This document shows, in pieces, positions 45,355 to 54,010 of a DNA stretch of 64,000 nt. Positions within the stretch are counted from its first letter, which is position 1. Each line of letters opens with the position of its first letter. A model generated the notes under the pieces. The model was given only the letters and a program-made list of their open reading frames with translations. It was not told the origin of the DNA and searched no databases. This DNA is from Candidatus Stackebrandtia excrementipullorum. GTDB taxonomy: Bacteria; Actinomycetota; Actinomycetes; Mycobacteriales; Micromonosporaceae. Made by a program: the position numbers and the translations under genes. Where the stretch lies: contig DXGR01000111.1 of the NCBI GenBank assembly GCA_019113825.1, forward strand, positions 19,638 to 83,637, in the 5' to 3' direction.

Positions 45355-46185
45355 GTGGACGTCACCGTACTTACCCTTGTTGACGGCGCACCCGGATGCG
45401 CGCCCCGCACTCAGGTGTTGACGTGCGCGGACGCACTGAGGGACGCGGGCGCCGAGGTGACAACCGTCGACGCGACAAGTGACACCGAGATCGACGAGGT
45501 CCTTCAGCGTGATACGCGGCTCGTCGTCGCAGCAGACACCGACGCGCAGGTACGTGCGGTTCTGCGTCGTGCGGTCCGACTTCTGGCCCCGCCTCCTTCC
45601 GCCCGCCCCGACGACCTCCCCGGTGACCGCACCGTCGGGGACCTCCCGGCCTTGGCGATCCTCCCGTTGGCGCAGCAGCCTGAACTGATCGAGCAGTTGA
45701 GGCTGCCCAGTGCGCCCGCCGACGTGGCCAAAGCCGTTGTGGACGGACACGTCCGCCGCACGGACCTGCTACGTCACGACGGGGGCGGAGTCACCGTCAA
45801 CGGCGTACGTATCGGCGGCGGTGACGCCGTGTTCCGCGGGAAGATAGCGCTCGACGATCACATCCTCTCCGACGGTAGCGAACCCATCGTGACCTGTGTC
45901 GTTGCCAACGCCGGCAGTTACCGCGACATCGACGGCCTCGGTTTGTGCGAGCCCGACCCGGCCGACGGCAAACTCGATGTGGCGTTGGCGATCCCGTTTG
46001 TCCACCGGGGACTGATCAAGCGCCGTACCCGTATCGAGGTGCGTCGGGCCCGAGGCCGCGCCGTGGCCATCACCCCCGTCAACGACGTCCCACACGTCGA
46101 CGACGGCACCGTCACCGACCTCACGCGTAAACGCACGTGGTGGATGGAGCGGGCGGCGGCGGGCTGGTATGCGCCCGGCGCGTAA
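45355..46185 (+). CDS. Diacylglycerol kinase-like lipid kinase family protein
   Basis: 276 residues. The middle and end resemble the second domain of YegS/DgkB-like lipid kinases: GGDAVFRGKIALDDHIL, IVTCVVANAGSYRDIDGLGLCEPDPADGKLDVALA, then a run of beta strands. The N-terminal nucleotide-binding part is less clear: the GGDGT motif of true kinases is not seen, so activity is uncertain. The GTG at 45355 follows a TAGCCT box at 45341-45346 by eight bases, indicating a leaderless message. Confidence 0.6.
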   Translation: MDVTVLTLVDGAPGCAPRTQVLTCADALRDAGAEVTTVDATSDTEIDEVLQRDTRLVVAADTDAQVRAVLRRAVRLLAPPPSARPDDLPGDRTVGDLPALAILPLAQQPELIEQLRLPSAPADVAKAVVDGHVRRTDLLRHDGGGVTVNGVRIGGGDAVFRGKIALDDHILSDGSEPIVTCVVANAGSYRDIDGLGLCEPDPADGKLDVALAIPFVHRGLIKRRTRIEVRRARGRAVAITPVNDVPHVDDGTVTDLTRKRTWWMERAAAGWYAPGA

Positions 46186-46250
46186 ACCACGTACTCTTCG
46201 CCTGAGTCGATAAGGTGGCGAACTCGCGGTAACCCGCTACCTTGTAGTGG

Positions 46251-46278
46251 TTGACGTCGCCTGATGCCCGAATATGGT
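46251..46278 (+). promoter_or_regulatory. Probable promoter of the MinD-like ATPase gene
   Basis: TTGACG (46251-46256) and TATGGT (46273-46278) are separated by 16 bases, a good match to the housekeeping consensus. Transcription would start near 46285 and give a leader of about 95 bases before the GTG at 46380. Confidence 0.5.
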
Positions 46279-46379
46279 GACATTGACGATATAAGGTGCG
46301 CTATCACACCCTGTTATCGCGCCCGCCGATATACCAGAATGGGTGGCGCCCCGAATACCACGGTCCCGAGGAGCGAACA

Positions 46380-47918
46380 GTGGAGACACCACGGACAGAC
46401 CCCGACCAGTCCGTGCCACACGGTCAGTCAGGTGACCCGCAGACACAGCCCCAGGCCGCCGGTCACGACCGGCCCGAAGGCGAGGAACACCCCGAGCCAC
46501 ACTGGTCGCCGTTTGCGCCGGTCACCGATGAATCGCCGTCGGCGCACACGACTCCGCCGTCCGATCTCAACCCGGACACGCGTGAACAGCCGGTCGTTGC
46601 GGGGCCGCAGTCGTATGGGCAGCCCCAATACGGTCAACCGGGCGTGACACCGCATCATCCCGTGGCACCCCAGCAGGCCATGGCACCTCCACATGTTCCT
46701 CAGGGTCCGGTACACCAGCCCGGGCAGGTGCCACCTCCGGCGCATCCCCCGGCGCATCCTCCGGCGCAGCCGATCAGCGGCGTACCCGGCTCGGGCCCTC
46801 CGGCCAACGCACCCGCCAGTGCATCGCCCGCCAGCGGCGCGGCGCGGCCGTACTCGGTGCCGCCGCACCACGCGCCGCAGTCGGCGCCCCCGCAGGCGAT
46901 GCCACCGAACCCGGGTTCGGTGCCCCCTCCGGTACAAACCGGATACACGCCGCCGGGCAACCTTCCGGTGCCGTATCCCGATCAGACGGCCGTGACCGCC
47001 GACGACTTCGCGCAGCGACGTATCGTGCCGCCGGCCAAGCCGGTGGCGACCACGGGCGTCCGTGCACTGTTGCGCAAGGGCACCTTCGGTCTCGTCTCGT
47101 TGAAGCCGGGCAAACGCGAGATGGAGGTCGCCCGTTACACCGAGGGCGTCCGGCGCAACTTCGGTGGGCTTCGACAGATCACGGTCGTGAACCCGAAGGG
47201 TGGCGCGGGAAAGACGGTCGCGGTCCTTATGCTCGCGATGATGTTCGGGCAACGTCGAGGCGGCTACGTCCTCGCGTGGGACAACAACGAGACTCAGGGC
47301 ACGCTCGGTATGCGGGCACAGCAGGACTTTCACCAACGGACCGTGCGTGACCTGCTGCGCGACCTCGAACACTTCTCCGGCCCCACCGGACGTGTCGGTG
47401 ACCTGTCGCAATACGTTCGAGCGCAGGGAGAGGCCATGTTCGACGTGTTGGCCTCCGACGAATCGGCGACGGCCGGTGAAATGCTCACGTCACGGGCGTT
47501 CGGCAATATCCGTGAGGTGGTCAGCCGTTTTTACAAGCTGATCGTCGTGGACACCGGTAACAACGTCCGCGCCGCGAACTGGCAGTCGGCGATAGACGCC
47601 ACCGATCAGCTCGTCGTCACCATGTCGGCGCGCAACGACTCGGCGGAGACTGCGGCCCGCATGCTGGACCACCTGGAGCAGAGCGGGCGCCGTGAACTCG
47701 TGCGTCAGGCCGTCACCGTGGTGTCGATGCCGGCCCACCGAAAAGATCTCGACCTTCCGGCTGTGCAGCGGCACTTCGCGGCACGCACCCGCATGGTCCT
47801 GTTGGCTCCCTACGAGAAACTGCTCGACTCGGGTGAGCCGATCCGGTACGAGATGCTGAGCCCGGCGACTCGAGAGGCGTGGCTGAAGATCGCGGCGTCG
47901 GTGTCGGAGGGTTTGTAG
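46380..47918 (+). CDS. MinD/ParA-type ATPase with long proline-rich N-terminus
   Basis: 512 residues. The first 215 or so are low complexity, rich in Pro, Gln, His and Ala (many PPAH and PPHH units). A ParA/MinD ATPase follows, with the deviant Walker A ITVVNPKGGAGKTVAVLML, Walker B-like KLIVVDTGNNVRAANW and QLVVTMSARNDSAETA. The architecture recalls EspI of mycobacterial type VII secretion, but no such genes are nearby. The GTG at 46380 has a CGAGGAG ribosome site. It may position an envelope or polarity complex through the proline-rich arm; this is inference. Confidence 0.88.
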   Translation: METPRTDPDQSVPHGQSGDPQTQPQAAGHDRPEGEEHPEPHWSPFAPVTDESPSAHTTPPSDLNPDTREQPVVAGPQSYGQPQYGQPGVTPHHPVAPQQAMAPPHVPQGPVHQPGQVPPPAHPPAHPPAQPISGVPGSGPPANAPASASPASGAARPYSVPPHHAPQSAPPQAMPPNPGSVPPPVQTGYTPPGNLPVPYPDQTAVTADDFAQRRIVPPAKPVATTGVRALLRKGTFGLVSLKPGKREMEVARYTEGVRRNFGGLRQITVVNPKGGAGKTVAVLMLAMMFGQRRGGYVLAWDNNETQGTLGMRAQQDFHQRTVRDLLRDLEHFSGPTGRVGDLSQYVRAQGEAMFDVLASDESATAGEMLTSRAFGNIREVVSRFYKLIVVDTGNNVRAANWQSAIDATDQLVVTMSARNDSAETAARMLDHLEQSGRRELVRQAVTVVSMPAHRKDLDLPAVQRHFAARTRMVLLAPYEKLLDSGEPIRYEMLSPATREAWLKIAASVSEGL

Positions 47919-48053
47919 CCGCCGTCGTCGATTTCGGTTTCTCCTCGACGACCGTGGGGTGGGTACCGCCGCCGTAAGGCCTCGGCACCGTGCAATGCCG
48001 AGGGCGTCACCTTGTCTGCACCGGACGATGTGTACGGCTCCGAGGTCGGCAGA

Positions 48054-48935
48054 ATGGACCTGATGGACACGTGGCTTACTCGACAGGTCGTCGACTGGTT
48101 CGACGGTGTGGGACGCGATCTGCCGTGGCGTGCGCCGGGGACCACGGCGTGGGGCGTTCTCGTCAGCGAGGTGATGTCTCAGCAGACTCCGGTGACGCGT
48201 GTCGCGCCGATCTGGCGTGACTGGTTGGAGCGGTGGCCGACGCCGCGCGAGTTCGCCGAAGCCTCCGGCGCGGATGTCTTGCGCGCGTGGGGGCGGCTCG
48301 GGTATCCGCGTCGGGCGTTGCGGCTACACGAGTGTGCACGGGCGCTCGTGGAACGTCACGACGGCGACGTTCCAGCCGACGTGACGCAGTTGCGGGCGTT
48401 GCCGGGAGTCGGTGTATATACGGCGTCGGCCGTCGCGGTGTTTCATTATCGGCGTCGCCATGCCGTGGTCGACACGAACGTACGGCGCGTCGTGGCCCGC
48501 TATACAACGGGGGAACCCGATTCGGGCCAGGCAACGTCGGCGGCCGATCTCGTTGCGGCCGAGGCGTTGTTGCCTCCCGACGCCGAGACCGCGGCCGCGC
48601 ATTCGGTGGCGTTGATGGAGCTGGGCGCGTTGGTGTGTACCGCTCGTAAACCACGGTGCGAGGAGTGTCCGGTGAGCGCGCGTTGTCGGTTCAAGGCGGC
48701 GGGCGCGGTCGTACCCGCGGCGCCCAGCCGGAAGCCGCAGCGATATCACGGGACCACCAGGTATGTGCGCGGGCAGATCATGGCGTTGCTACGGGAATCA
48801 CCGCGCCCGGTGCCCCGGGTGGCCATTGACGGGCTGTGGCACGAGCCGGGGCGCCGGGAGGCGGCGTTGACGGGATTGATCTCCGACGGTCTGGTCGAGG
48901 CGCTACCGGGCGACCGTTTCGCGTTGCCGACGTGA
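48054..48935 (+). CDS. mutY: A/G-specific adenine glycosylase
   Basis: 293 residues. MutY removes adenine opposite 8-oxoguanine. The catalytic Glu is in WGVLVSEVMSQQTPVTRV; the helix-hairpin-helix with the catalytic Asp is LRALPGVGVYTASAVAVF then AVVDTNVRRV. The iron-sulfur cluster cysteines are in LVCTARKPRCEECPVSARC. The C-terminal part is shorter than the NUDIX-like domain of E. coli MutY, as in other actinobacteria. The ATG at 48054 with GAGG upstream is preferred to the TTG at 48012. It converges on the next gene with seven bases between stops. Confidence 0.95.
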   Translation: MDLMDTWLTRQVVDWFDGVGRDLPWRAPGTTAWGVLVSEVMSQQTPVTRVAPIWRDWLERWPTPREFAEASGADVLRAWGRLGYPRRALRLHECARALVERHDGDVPADVTQLRALPGVGVYTASAVAVFHYRRRHAVVDTNVRRVVARYTTGEPDSGQATSAADLVAAEALLPPDAETAAAHSVALMELGALVCTARKPRCEECPVSARCRFKAAGAVVPAAPSRKPQRYHGTTRYVRGQIMALLRESPRPVPRVAIDGLWHEPGRREAALTGLISDGLVEALPGDRFALPT

Positions 48936-48942
48936 CGGCGGG

Positions 48943-49845
48943 TCAACCGACGGGCTGGTCGGTGTCCTTGACGGTGTCGTTGGCGAGCGCCCATTCGGGT
49001 GGTTCCTCGTCGTCGGGGGCTTGATCGAGGCTGAGGAGCGTCTCACCGGTTTCTTCGTTGACGAAGGCCACCCGGAACGGTTCGGGTGCGTCAACGCGTA
49101 GCGGTACCGCGAACACGGCGGTGACATCCGTGGACTGGTAGTGGGCACCGTAGGTGATGATGCGGTATTCGTCTTCGTCCCAGTATTCGCGGATGTCGGT
49201 GCGCAGTGCCGCCGCGACGTGACGGTACAGGTCGTGGCGGTGCAGGCGGGTGACCGTCGCATCCAGTGGGACGACCGATTCGTCGCCGCCCAACGGTTTG
49301 GTGAAGGCGACCTTGAGCCGACGTAGCGGGATGAGCCAGGCGCCGTCGAACTCCGGCGATACCGCTATGAACAGCAGGGCTTGGGCGAGGGCGACAAGGC
49401 CCAGCACGACCGGAGCGGCGGCGAACGCGTCGATCCAGAACCGATCGGCGAGGATGCCGAGGCCGCCGGCAGCGAACAGCCAACCGGCCCTACTGAACCC
49501 GCGCCATGAGATGGGCACGTGTGTGGAGGACATGCAACCGCACGACGACTCGGGCGCGTGGCGTCGTGCGTAGGCGAGGTATCCGGCGAATCCGATGGAC
49601 ATGGCGACGACACCGGCGGAGGCGGGCCACCACACCGGAGGGGTCAAAAGCAAGAGGGCGACGACGGCTTCGATGCCGCCGACTCCACGGTAGGCGGTCG
49701 CGGAGTGTTTCTCTCCCACAAGTTTGGACAGGGCCGTGGCCTGGGAGAGCAGTGTGCCACGGCGGGTGAACAGTTTGACGGAGGCTGACCACAGTAGGAC
49801 GGCACCGATCAGGGGGGCTTGGATGGACGCGATGTCTTCCAGCAT
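48943..49845 (-). CDS. MauE/DoxX-family redox-associated membrane protein
   Basis: 300 residues: four membrane segments in the first 170 (LIGAVLLWSASVKLF, AVVALLLLTPPVWW, AGVVAMSIGFAGYLAYA, VVLGLVALAQALLFIAV), then a soluble C-terminal part. Between the third and fourth segments is SSCGCMS, a CxC pair typical of MauE-like proteins, which help make disulfides in exported proteins. It is last of three minus-strand genes after a Cys-rich protein and a Tat-signal protein, so it probably keeps the redox state of the former. The ATG has AAAGG upstream. Confidence 0.85.
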   Translation of the reverse strand: MLEDIASIQAPLIGAVLLWSASVKLFTRRGTLLSQATALSKLVGEKHSATAYRGVGGIEAVVALLLLTPPVWWPASAGVVAMSIGFAGYLAYARRHAPESSCGCMSSTHVPISWRGFSRAGWLFAAGGLGILADRFWIDAFAAAPVVLGLVALAQALLFIAVSPEFDGAWLIPLRRLKVAFTKPLGGDESVVPLDATVTRLHRHDLYRHVAAALRTDIREYWDEDEYRIITYGAHYQSTDVTAVFAVPLRVDAPEPFRVAFVNEETGETLLSLDQAPDDEEPPEWALANDTVKDTDQPVG

Positions 49846-49961
49846 GGTGTTGGCCTTTCTGCCGGTGACGGAAGATTCTGCCCGACCTGCCGTGAGACTT
49901 CAACCGGTCGAAGACGGTCGGCGTCGAAGGCCGGGCATTGCCCTCGACGCCGACCCGGCCG

Positions 49962-50567
49962 TCAGGCGGCCGCGTAAACGGTGGATATTTCAACCTCGTT
50001 GGTGCCCGGCAACCAGGCGCCGAGTACTTGTACGTGACTGTCGATGCGAACCATCGACACGTCCGAAACGGCCGGCGTTCCGTTGTAGACGGCGGCCGTG
50101 GTACCCGGTACGACGTGCCCGATCACGCGCTCGTCGTTGTGGTCGAGATGGAGCTTGTTGTCGCTGATCGAGACCACGTGGGCTTTCAGATTGACGATGT
50201 TGGCCCACACCGAGTCGGCGGCGATCGTGCCGTCGTCGAGTATGGCGCCGCGGGCGTACATGCCGTCACCGACAGAGACCTTGTCGAAGGTGGTCGGCGT
50301 CAGTTTCCACACGCTCGTCCCCGACGTCACACGTATCCGCCACAGGGTTCCATCGGACCCCAGAGCGGAGATGACGTCGTCGTCGATGCTGCGTATGAGA
50401 CCTTCGGCGAAGTTCGGGTCGGGCATTCCCGCATCGATGGCGGGGGTGGGTTCGGCGGCGAAGGCCTCCTCGGGCGAGAACGAGCCGAAGGCCGAGCCGG
50501 CGACGACTCCGGCCGCACCGAGCGCGGCGGAGGTGAGCAGTCTTCTTCGATCGATTGACCGTGTCAT
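49962..50567 (-). CDS. Tat-exported protein of unknown function
   Basis: 201 residues. The N-terminus has a twin-arginine signal, SIDRRRLLTSAALGAAGVVAGSAFG, cleaved around residue 38 (EEAFAAEP). The mature part is all beta by pattern (DVISALGSDGTLWRIRVTSG, KAHVVSISDNKLHLD, DSHVQVLGAWLPGTNEVEIS), like small secreted beta-barrel proteins of the DUF5666 type. No cysteine is present. It lies 15 bases after the Cys-rich gene and before mauE, so the three are likely one operon. Confidence 0.8.
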   Translation of the reverse strand: MTRSIDRRRLLTSAALGAAGVVAGSAFGSFSPEEAFAAEPTPAIDAGMPDPNFAEGLIRSIDDDVISALGSDGTLWRIRVTSGTSVWKLTPTTFDKVSVGDGMYARGAILDDGTIAADSVWANIVNLKAHVVSISDNKLHLDHNDERVIGHVVPGTTAAVYNGTPAVSDVSMVRIDSHVQVLGAWLPGTNEVEISTVYAAA

Positions 50568-50582
50568 GGTTCCGCCTTCCGG

Positions 50583-50987
50583 TTATGCGACCGTCACCGG
50601 GATCAACCCGGTGCTGAGGTCGGCGATGCGGCTGTAGGCGGCGGGGGTCAGATCCATGACACGGTTGCTGCCGCATGTGGAGCCGCAGCAGGCGCGTTCA
50701 CCACAAAACGAACGTGTGCGAGGGCCACAGTCGGCAATGGAGGTGGTGACTCTGCTGCCGTTGCAGCGATTGGTGGTGGTGTGTTGGTGGCCGCATGTGC
50801 GGCGGGCCAGGCTTATGCCGCATTGGTCGGGCCGAGTGATGTTCCAGCAGGCTTGAGACGCGTTGGGCCAGGCGTGCTGCATGTTTGCGGAGTGACAGGT
50901 GCCGCAAGCACCTGTCCCGTGTGTTCCGCACGGACCCCATGAATTGCCGCAGCAAAACCAGGATCCTTCACAGGTAATGGATGCCAT
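50583..50987 (-). CDS. Cysteine-rich double-psi beta-barrel-like protein without signal peptide
   Basis: 134 residues with 15 cysteines (6, 12, 13, 20, 28, 31, 47, 56, 65, 75, 87, 95, 100, 101, 105). The second half fits the RlpA/barwin/expansin double-psi beta-barrel: GACGTC, then NGSRVTTSIADCGP, then MDLTPAAYSRIADLSTGLIPVTV at the end. No signal peptide is present with either the ATG at 50987 (GGGAG upstream) or the GTG at 51038. The following genes encode a Tat-exported protein and a MauE disulfide-related membrane protein. Disulfide-rich secreted protein or metal binder are both possible. Confidence 0.7.
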   Translation of the reverse strand: MASITCEGSWFCCGNSWGPCGTHGTGACGTCHSANMQHAWPNASQACWNITRPDQCGISLARRTCGHQHTTTNRCNGSRVTTSIADCGPRTRSFCGERACCGSTCGSNRVMDLTPAAYSRIADLSTGLIPVTVA

Positions 50988-51137
50988 GAGAGTGGGTCTC
51001 CCATCGAACGGGCTGTGGTACGGCGGAAGTGCCGTCACCGTCTCACAGCGTGACGAAGCGCATTGGCAAAGTCAAGTATGTCAATGCGATTTCGTTGCAG
51101 GCCGTCCATAAGGGCATCGTTACCGGCAAAAACGTTG

Positions 51138-51983
51138 TTACGGACGCAATTCGGCGATGCAACACTTGACGCTGCCGCCGCCGAGCTTCAACTCCGACAG
51201 GTCCACTGGAACCGGCGTGTAGCCTCGCTCGGCCAACTTCTCGGCCATGCCGGTCGCCTCGGCACTCAGTACGACATTGCGGTCGTCGCTGACCGAGTTC
51301 AACCCGAACGCCAACGTGTCCGCCTCGTCGGCGATGACCGCCGTGGGAAAGAGGCGCCGCAGAATCGTTTGTGAGCCGGGTGAGAACGCGTCCGGGTAGT
51401 AGGCGATCGTGTCGTCGTCCAGCACGGTCAACGCCGTGTCCAGGTGGTAGAACCGCGGGTCGATCAGCTTCAACGAGATGACCGGTCGCCCCAGGGCCTC
51501 CGCCGCTTCGGCGTGGCCGGCCGTGTCCGTGCGGAAACCGTAACCGGCCAACACGAGGCCCGGGCCCGGCACGTACGCGAAGTCGCCTTCGCCTTCGTTG
51601 GTCTGAGTGGGAACGACGAACTCCCAGCCGCCGGCCCGGTACCACTTCTCGTGGGCGGCCGCCTCGGCCTGGCGCTGCGGGTACTTGAATCGTGCCCCGT
51701 ACACGACGCCGTCGACGCTGAAGGCGCCGTTGGCCGCGAAGACCATGTCCGGCAGTCCCGGCTCCGGTTCCAGAGTGTCGACGGTGTGGCCGAGGCTGCG
51801 GAGGGTATCCACCAGGGTCTCCCACTGGGAGACGGCCCGGTCGGTGTTCACCTCGGTGGTGGTGTCCATCCACGGGTTGATGGCGTATTCCACCGCGAAG
51901 AAGCGGGGACGACACAGCAGATAACGACGCAAGCGCGCAGAATTCACGGTCACGAGGGCGATACTAAATGAAGCCTCAGTCAA
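51138..51983 (-). CDS. ddaH: Dimethylarginine dimethylaminohydrolase / dimethylargininase
   Basis: 281 residues of the guanidine-modifying superfamily. It starts RRYLLCRPRFFAVEYAINPWMD and holds GLPDMVFAANGAF (Asp of the site), EGEGDFAYVPG and LDPRFYHLDTALTVLDDDTIAY (His). The catalytic cysteine is near the end in GGGSVKCCIAELR. It probably splits methylarginine to citrulline and methylamines, though close relatives act on other guanidines. The TTG at 51983 has GGAGG eight bases upstream. A TAGTAT box lies seven bases before an internal GTG (51950), an alternative leaderless start. Confidence 0.92.
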   Translation of the reverse strand: MTEASFSIALVTVNSARLRRYLLCRPRFFAVEYAINPWMDTTTEVNTDRAVSQWETLVDTLRSLGHTVDTLEPEPGLPDMVFAANGAFSVDGVVYGARFKYPQRQAEAAAHEKWYRAGGWEFVVPTQTNEGEGDFAYVPGPGLVLAGYGFRTDTAGHAEAAEALGRPVISLKLIDPRFYHLDTALTVLDDDTIAYYPDAFSPGSQTILRRLFPTAVIADEADTLAFGLNSVSDDRNVVLSAEATGMAEKLAERGYTPVPVDLSELKLGGGSVKCCIAELRP

Positions 51984-52175
51984 AGGGAGATCCTCCGAAC
52001 GGGGGATGTACCGACATCGTTACGGATAGGGGAGCGGTCAAGCCGACGCCCAGGCCATATACATGCGGTTGTCGTCGGTTACGCGCACCGAGGCGACCCA
52101 TCTCACACCTCTCGGGCGTGGCTTCGTGATCGAACCGTTGTGGAACCACGAAAGCGGCGTTCTCGTCCCAACCAC

Positions 52176-53954
52176 ATGAGCAAACTGAAATCGGTGATCG
52201 TCGGCATTGGCGTCGCCGCGGTCACGGCCGGATGTTCCGCTACGGTCACGACCACCTCCATCGACGAGACACCGCCACTGTCCGGCGCACTCACATCGTT
52301 TGCCTCATGTGACGAGGCGTTGGCGGAACTGCGCGCCAACGCCGCGGCCCACACGCCTCCGATGGGTTGGTATCCACCGGAGGTGGAGGCCTTCGCCGAA
52401 GACGCCCCCGCGCCGACCGGCGGGAACGCGCGTGGAAACGATCCGGCAATAGGCGGTGATGAATACTCCGGCACCAACACCCATGAAACCGGCGTAGACG
52501 AGCCCGACATCGTCAAAACCGACGGCAGGCGGGTGGTAACGGCCGTCGACGGAGTGGTGAGGATCGTCGATGCGGCCTCGGGCGAGGCGGTCGGAACGGT
52601 CGCACTCGACGAATCCGTCATCGGCATGTCCGACCTGTTGTTGTTCGGCGATCGAGCGTTGGTCGTCACCACCGCGTTGAACATCGAACTCCATAGTGAA
52701 CATTCAACGGCCACGACCGTGTATCTGGTCGACCTGGCCGGGCAGAAGGTGCTCAACCGGTTCACCATTGAGGGGGACTACCTCGACGCCCGTGCCGTCG
52801 ACGGTGTGGTCCGGGTGGTCGTCCGGTCTCAACCGGTGTTCGTCCCGACGGTCGACGGTGATCGTCGAGGCGCCGTCATGCGTACACCGATCGACAGCTG
52901 GTTGCCCGACTACGAACTCGACGGCGAGGGAGGGCAGATCGCGTGCACCGCGCTTGCCCGCCCCACCGAATACTCGGGAACCTCGTTGTTGACACTGCTC
53001 ACCTTCGACATGGAGGCCGGCCTGGACGACGGCACACCGGTCACCGTCGCCGCCGACGGGAACACCGTGTACGGGACCGGAGATGCTCTGTACATCGCCA
53101 ACGACCGTGGTGGTTTCGCCACGGTCTCATGGGATCTGCCGGTCAAAGCCGAGACCGAGCTGTACCGGTTCGGCCTTGGGCGTGAAACTGCGCCCGTTCT
53201 CGACGCGTCCGGAGCGGTGCCGGGGTACCTGCTGAACCAGTACTCGATGTCGGAGTGGAACGGCCACCTGCGCGTGGCGACCACCGACTCGTCCGATCTC
53301 GTCAACTCGTCGAGCTCGGTTTACATGTTGGAGATCGGTGACGGGAGTTTGACCGAGGTCGGCCGGGTCGAAGGCCTCGGACTCGGGGAGCGAATCTATG
53401 CGGTGCGCTACGTGGGGGACGCCGGGTACGTCGTGACGTTCCGTCAGGTAGACCCGCTGTACGTCCTGGATCTGCGGGACCCTGCCGCGCCGAAGGCGTT
53501 GGGAGAACTCAAGATAACGGGATACTCCTCCTACCTGCACCCGGTGAGCGACACGAGGCTTTTGGGCGTGGGACAGGAGGCCGACGACTCCGGACGCACA
53601 CAGGGCACCCAGATCTCGTTGTTCGACGTGTCCGACGCATCGAACCCGACGCGGTTGGATCAATACCATGTGCCGGGGTCCAGCACGTCCGTCGAGATCG
53701 ACCCGCATGCGTTCCTGTACTGGCCCGGCGAGTCGATCGCCGTGATTCCGGTGCAGGAGTACGGCAGTGCCGCCGCCGCGACGGTGGTGAGTGTCGGGGA
53801 CACGACGTTGTCGGAGCTGGCCACTGTAGAGGTCGGCAGTGGGAGTGCCGTGCGCAACCTCGTCATCGGCGAGCACCTGTGGACGTTTTCCCATGACGGG
53901 TACGCGATCACGACGTTGTCGGACTTTGAAACCGTCGGTTGGTTCACCTACTGA
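52176..53954 (+). CDS. Lipoprotein with C-terminal beta-propeller domain
   Basis: About 592 residues. The signal peptide ends in a lipobox (VGIGVAAVTAGCSA), so the mature protein is fixed to the outer membrane leaflet by Cys. After a Pro-Ala linker, the conserved THETGVDEPDIVKTDGRRVVTAVDG begins the beta-propeller domain, whose strands continue to the end (VLDLRDPAAPKALGELKITGYSSYLHPV, VEIDPHAFLYWP, LVIGEHLWTFSHDGYAITTL). This copper-amine-oxidase-like propeller family is widespread in actinobacteria; function unknown. The ATG at 52176 is chosen for the signal peptide. A GTG at 52140 is the alternative. Confidence 0.88.
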   Translation: MSKLKSVIVGIGVAAVTAGCSATVTTTSIDETPPLSGALTSFASCDEALAELRANAAAHTPPMGWYPPEVEAFAEDAPAPTGGNARGNDPAIGGDEYSGTNTHETGVDEPDIVKTDGRRVVTAVDGVVRIVDAASGEAVGTVALDESVIGMSDLLLFGDRALVVTTALNIELHSEHSTATTVYLVDLAGQKVLNRFTIEGDYLDARAVDGVVRVVVRSQPVFVPTVDGDRRGAVMRTPIDSWLPDYELDGEGGQIACTALARPTEYSGTSLLTLLTFDMEAGLDDGTPVTVAADGNTVYGTGDALYIANDRGGFATVSWDLPVKAETELYRFGLGRETAPVLDASGAVPGYLLNQYSMSEWNGHLRVATTDSSDLVNSSSSVYMLEIGDGSLTEVGRVEGLGLGERIYAVRYVGDAGYVVTFRQVDPLYVLDLRDPAAPKALGELKITGYSSYLHPVSDTRLLGVGQEADDSGRTQGTQISLFDVSDASNPTRLDQYHVPGSSTSVEIDPHAFLYWPGESIAVIPVQEYGSAAAATVVSVGDTTLSELATVEVGSGSAVRNLVIGEHLWTFSHDGYAITTLSDFETVGWFTY

Positions 53955-53959
53955 AAACC

Positions 53960-53990
53960 TTGTGCCGCCTCCGGCGCGGAGGCGGCACAA
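53960..53990. terminator. Bidirectional terminator between convergent genes
   Basis: TTGTGCCGCCTCC and GGAGGCGGCACAA are 13-base perfect inverted copies around GGCGC. It begins five bases after the beta-propeller stop and lies 20 bases from the end of the minus-strand DUF4253 gene. Confidence 0.9.
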
Positions 53991-54010
53991 CGATAAACGT
54001 CAAGGAGCCG

